A DNA stretch of 7,766 nucleotides from Ruminococcus sp. GTDB lineage: Bacteria > Bacillota > Clostridia > Oscillospirales > Ruminococcaceae. The position numbers were made by a program, and so were the translations under genes. Where the stretch lies: positions 1 to 7,766 of the forward strand of contig JAFYET010000207.1 in the NCBI GenBank assembly GCA_017544125.1. The letters are read 5' to 3'. The notes beneath the pieces were generated by a model that ran no database searches, had not been told where the DNA came from, and worked only from the letters and a program-made list of their open reading frames with translations. Shown piece after piece: positions 5,919-7,766 of this stretch. Every line of letters begins with the position of its first letter. Position 1 is the stretch's first letter.

Positions 5919-7454
5919 ATGAAAAGCAAAAGGATATTAACGCTTGTAATGGCGCTGTCTTTAGCGCTTTGTGCCTGTGCTAACAATAGCAGCAGCAGCT
6001 CGTCGCAGGCAGACAGCGGCACTCAGCAAAGCTCATCGGCTGAGGATAATAAATTCCAGCCTGAGAAGGTAGATATGCTCGATGTAAAGCAAAAGCAGGT
6101 GATAAATCCCGAGCCTGCCACCTTTGAGAGCCTTAAAGCCGACAAGGAGGGCGCAAGGGCTTTTGAAGAGGAAAAGGCTAAAAAGCACACCATACCCTCT
6201 ATACACATAATCACCGACCCGAATGACGAGGTGGTGTCGATATATGATTACACCTCCTGCGTGGTGGATACTTTCAACTGCGATGACAGTGTAAAGCTCG
6301 ACGGGGTGTCGGCAGGCATCAAGGTCAGGGGCAATTCAAGCGCATTCTACGGCGATGTGTCACAGATAAGAAATAATCAGGTGCCCTACCGCATAAAGTT
6401 TGATGAAAAGACCAATATGCTCGGGCTTCACGGCGGCAATGAAGCCAAAAGCTGGGTGCTCCTGAAGGCTGACTGGGATCTTATCAGAAACGACATAGCC
6501 TTCCGCTTCGGCAGGGCGCTGATAGGGGAGCATACCTTTGCTACCGATTCGCAGCTTGTGTATGTTTACCTCAATAATGAATTCAAGGGCATATACACCC
6601 TCTGCGAGCAGTGCCAGGTGGGCAAGAACCGTGTCAACGTAACCCAGCCCGACGAGGGCTACACAGGCAACGACATAGGCTATTACTTAGAGCTTGACAA
6701 CTACGCCACCAGCGAGGAGGACAACATCTACATAACCCTTGACTACGGCGAATATGAGGTAACTGACATTCAGGGCGAAACAAGGAAGTTCGTGCCTGCC
6801 GAGTATTCGGTCAAGAATGATGTTTACACCAAGCAGCAGGTGGAGTTTATAGAAAAATACCTGCGTGGCGTGTTCGAGATAGTTTACCGTGCCTGCGAAA
6901 AGGGCGAATACTATACCTTTGATGATAACTTTGAGCTTGTCAAGGCAGATTACGACAACGCAAAGGACACCATAGAAGCTGTTATGGACATAGAGAGCGT
7001 TGTGGATATGTACCTGCTCTATGAGATAGTGCATGACTATGACTGCGGCGAGGGCAGCTTCTTTATGTGCGTTGATTTTTCAAAGGGCAGCGCCGTGCAG
7101 AAGCTGACATTCACATCTCCCTGGGATTTCAACTGGGCGTATAACGACAGCACCTCACGCTACTGGGCAGGGGCTTTCTGCCAGAAGAGCTTTGTCAGGA
7201 GCAAGGGCGACAGGACTAACCCCTGGTTCGTGCTGCTTATAAAGCAGGATTGGTTCAAGCAGCTTGCATCTGAGAAATGGACAGCCATGCAGAACGCCGG
7301 CGAGATAGAGCGCTGCATCACCGAGGAAAAGGAATACCTCGAAAAATACAAGGATGATCTCAACCGTGACGGCGGCGTTGACTGCGCCTATGACCTCTTC
7401 AAATGGATAGAGGCAAGGATAAAGTGGATGGATAAGCAATTCAAGAATGCATAA
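5919..7454 (+). CDS. CotH-kinase-family lipoprotein, surface exposed
   Basis: This 511-residue protein has a lipoprotein signal, with KSKR followed by a hydrophobic stretch and LCAC giving lipidation at C20. A Ser/Gln-rich linker (22-41) would extend it from the membrane. The CotH domain spans roughly 92-410. Seen in order: KVRGNSS (135-141), PYRIKFDEKTNMLGL (156-170), KSWVLLKADWD (177-187), IRNDIAFRFG (189-198), VYVYLNNEFKGIYTLCEQ (214-231), VGKNRVNV (234-241), YYLELD (255-260), VVDMYLLYEI (361-370) and SPWDFNWAY (400-408). The latter two areas carry conserved acidic residues of the family. CotH of Bacillus spores phosphorylates coat proteins; in cellulolytic clostridia, CotH domains occur on surface proteins of less certain role. 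The C-terminal 411-511 helical region is not recognised. AAAGGAG (5905-5911) overlaps the stop of the reductase, 12 nt upstream, implying coupled expression. The stop codon lies within repeat copy 2. Confidence 0.88.
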   Translation: MKSKRILTLVMALSLALCACANNSSSSSSQADSGTQQSSSAEDNKFQPEKVDMLDVKQKQVINPEPATFESLKADKEGARAFEEEKAKKHTIPSIHIITDPNDEVVSIYDYTSCVVDTFNCDDSVKLDGVSAGIKVRGNSSAFYGDVSQIRNNQVPYRIKFDEKTNMLGLHGGNEAKSWVLLKADWDLIRNDIAFRFGRALIGEHTFATDSQLVYVYLNNEFKGIYTLCEQCQVGKNRVNVTQPDEGYTGNDIGYYLELDNYATSEEDNIYITLDYGEYEVTDIQGETRKFVPAEYSVKNDVYTKQQVEFIEKYLRGVFEIVYRACEKGEYYTFDDNFELVKADYDNAKDTIEAVMDIESVVDMYLLYEIVHDYDCGEGSFFMCVDFSKGSAVQKLTFTSPWDFNWAYNDSTSRYWAGAFCQKSFVRSKGDRTNPWFVLLIKQDWFKQLASEKWTAMQNAGEIERCITEEKEYLEKYKDDLNRDGGVDCAYDLFKWIEARIKWMDKQFKNA

Positions 7455-7498
7455 TGCATAATTCATAATGCATAATTAAGGTGTGCGGCTGCGCCGCA
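7446..7498 (-). repeat. Intergenic hairpin-plus-AT repeat, copy 2 (overlaps CotH stop)
   Basis: The AT module (7446-7482) is followed by a 6-bp hairpin, TGCGGC, loop TGC, GCCGCA (7484-7498). The last two codons and the TAA of the CotH gene, AAT GCA TAA, are the first bases of the AT module. Relative to the gene, the order (stop, AT module, hairpin) is the same as at copy 1. The 37-nt AT end matches the reverse complement of 7620-7656 at 36 positions. Confidence 0.85.
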
Positions 7499-7518
7499 GG
7501 GATAATAAATAATCAGAT

Positions 7519-7553
7519 AGCCCCCGAGGATTTTCGTTCTTTGGGGGCTTTTG
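7519..7553 (+). terminator. Rho-independent terminator of the GNAT-reductase-CotH cluster
   Basis: AGCCCCC (7519-7525) pairs with GGGGGCT (7543-7549). The stem continues inward for five more pairs, two of them G-U, around the loop TTTTCGT (7531-7537). The run CTTTTG follows. It lies about 65 nt after the CotH stop, between the two inverted repeat copies. Confidence 0.8.
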
Positions 7554-7600
7554 CGTCATACGGGTATGCGGTTCAGAAATCAAGGCTGAATGATCAAATC

Positions 7601-7656
7601 ATCGGCGCTTTGCGCCGATACCTCAATTATGCATTATGAATTATGCATTATGCATT
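7601..7656 (+). repeat. Intergenic hairpin-plus-AT repeat, copy 3
   Basis: An 8-bp perfect hairpin (ATCGGCGC, loop TTT, GCGCCGAT at 7601-7619) precedes the AT module at 7620-7656. The stem sequence differs from copies 1 and 2 but is fully paired, while the AT module is almost identical to copy 2. This copy lies upstream of the gene starting at 7754, about 30 bp before its -35 box, and does not abut a stop codon. Confidence 0.85.
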
Positions 7657-7687
7657 ATAAATTATCCATATTTTTGTATATTTACCG

Positions 7688-7716
7688 TTGACAATTTAAA
7701 AGTTTTGTAGTATAAT
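7688..7716 (+). promoter_or_regulatory. Perfect consensus sigma-A promoter for the gene at 7754
   Basis: TTGACA (7688-7693) and TATAAT (7711-7716) are separated by exactly 17 nt. The spacer and flanks are A/T-rich. Transcription should begin near 7723, leaving a leader of about 30 nt before the ATG. No operator palindrome overlaps it that I can see, so strong, possibly constitutive expression is expected. Confidence 0.88.
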
Positions 7717-7753
7717 ACTATCGGGTATCTTTATTCTGAACGGCGGTGAGGTA

Positions 7754-7766
7754 ATGGTAGAAAAGA
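7754..7766 (+). CDS. Start of a gene running off the window (MVEK...)
   Basis: Only four codons (M V E K) are present, so no function can be given. The call rests on context: a consensus promoter about 40 nt upstream, and GGTGAGG (7745-7751), complementary to the 16S 3' end, placed just before the ATG. The spacing is short, so a nearby alternative start cannot be excluded. Confidence 0.55.

Larger units (their letters stand above)
7446..7656. mobile_element. Possible MITE-like unit bounded by 37-bp inverted repeats
   Basis: Copies 2 and 3 face each other, giving 37-bp terminal inverted repeats with one mismatch, each followed inward by a GC-rich hairpin. The 211-bp interval has no coding frame of note and contains a terminator. 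No target-site duplication is evident at the edges, and copy 1 stands alone. Two independent insertions of a single-module repeat is the main alternative. Confidence 0.35.

Noticed and set aside
5591..6022. Minus-strand open frame across the reductase-CotH junction
   Set aside because: It is antisense to two well-supported genes, and its composition reflects their codons.
7446..7656. CRISPR-like array
   Set aside because: There are only two inverted AT-rich units, with no regular direct repeats or spacers and no cas genes.

Overview
The window looks like chromosomal DNA from a fibre-degrading, low-to-mid GC Gram-positive of the Ruminococcus type (Oscillospiraceae). This is inferred from two GH5 cellulase genes, Lys-rich Ig-like repeats on one enzyme, a CotH-family lipoprotein, Gram-positive ribosome binding sites and AT-rich ATGCATTATG intergenic repeats. 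I cannot name the species. No RNA gene, CRISPR array, transposase or phage gene is visible.

Layout. Positions 2-1039 (+) hold the 3' end of a secreted GH5 glycosidase: the end of the catalytic barrel, a small CxxC module, two Ig-like repeats and an FN3-like C-terminus. A strong intrinsic terminator follows at 1050-1084. Converging on it is a two-gene minus-strand operon, 4149 to 1192. It encodes a two-TM protein of unknown function, then a 721-residue membrane-anchored cellulase (acidic cytoplasmic tail, TM anchor, Ser/Asp linker, CBM2, Asn/Gln linker, GH5 subfamily 1 catalytic domain). A good sigma-A promoter lies just ahead of the first gene. The divergent region 4150-4404 also holds a cre/LacI-type operator-like palindrome.

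The plus-strand cluster 4405-7454 runs GNAT acetyltransferase, YghZ-type aldo/keto reductase, CotH-family lipoprotein, with gaps of only 21 and 12 nt. The reductase has a one-base frameshift near 5065. It was either recently inactivated or carries a base-calling error in a T run. The GNAT gene is richer in A/T and differs from its neighbours in Lys codon choice.

The region 7455-7753 has no gene. It holds two inverted copies of a hairpin-plus-AT repeat, a terminator between them, and a perfect consensus promoter (TTGACA, 17 nt, TATAAT) driving a gene that begins at 7754. A third repeat copy sits at 1112-1191, directly after the cellulase stop codon.

How the genes fit together (inference): the secreted GH5, the membrane-tethered CBM2-GH5 and possibly the CotH lipoprotein would act at the cell surface on cellulose or other beta-glucan. 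The two-TM protein is the best candidate for an undescribed partner of the tethered cellulase. The most unusual non-coding feature is the repeat family. Its hairpin differs in sequence but keeps its pairing, and two copies abut stop codons in the same gene-relative orientation.
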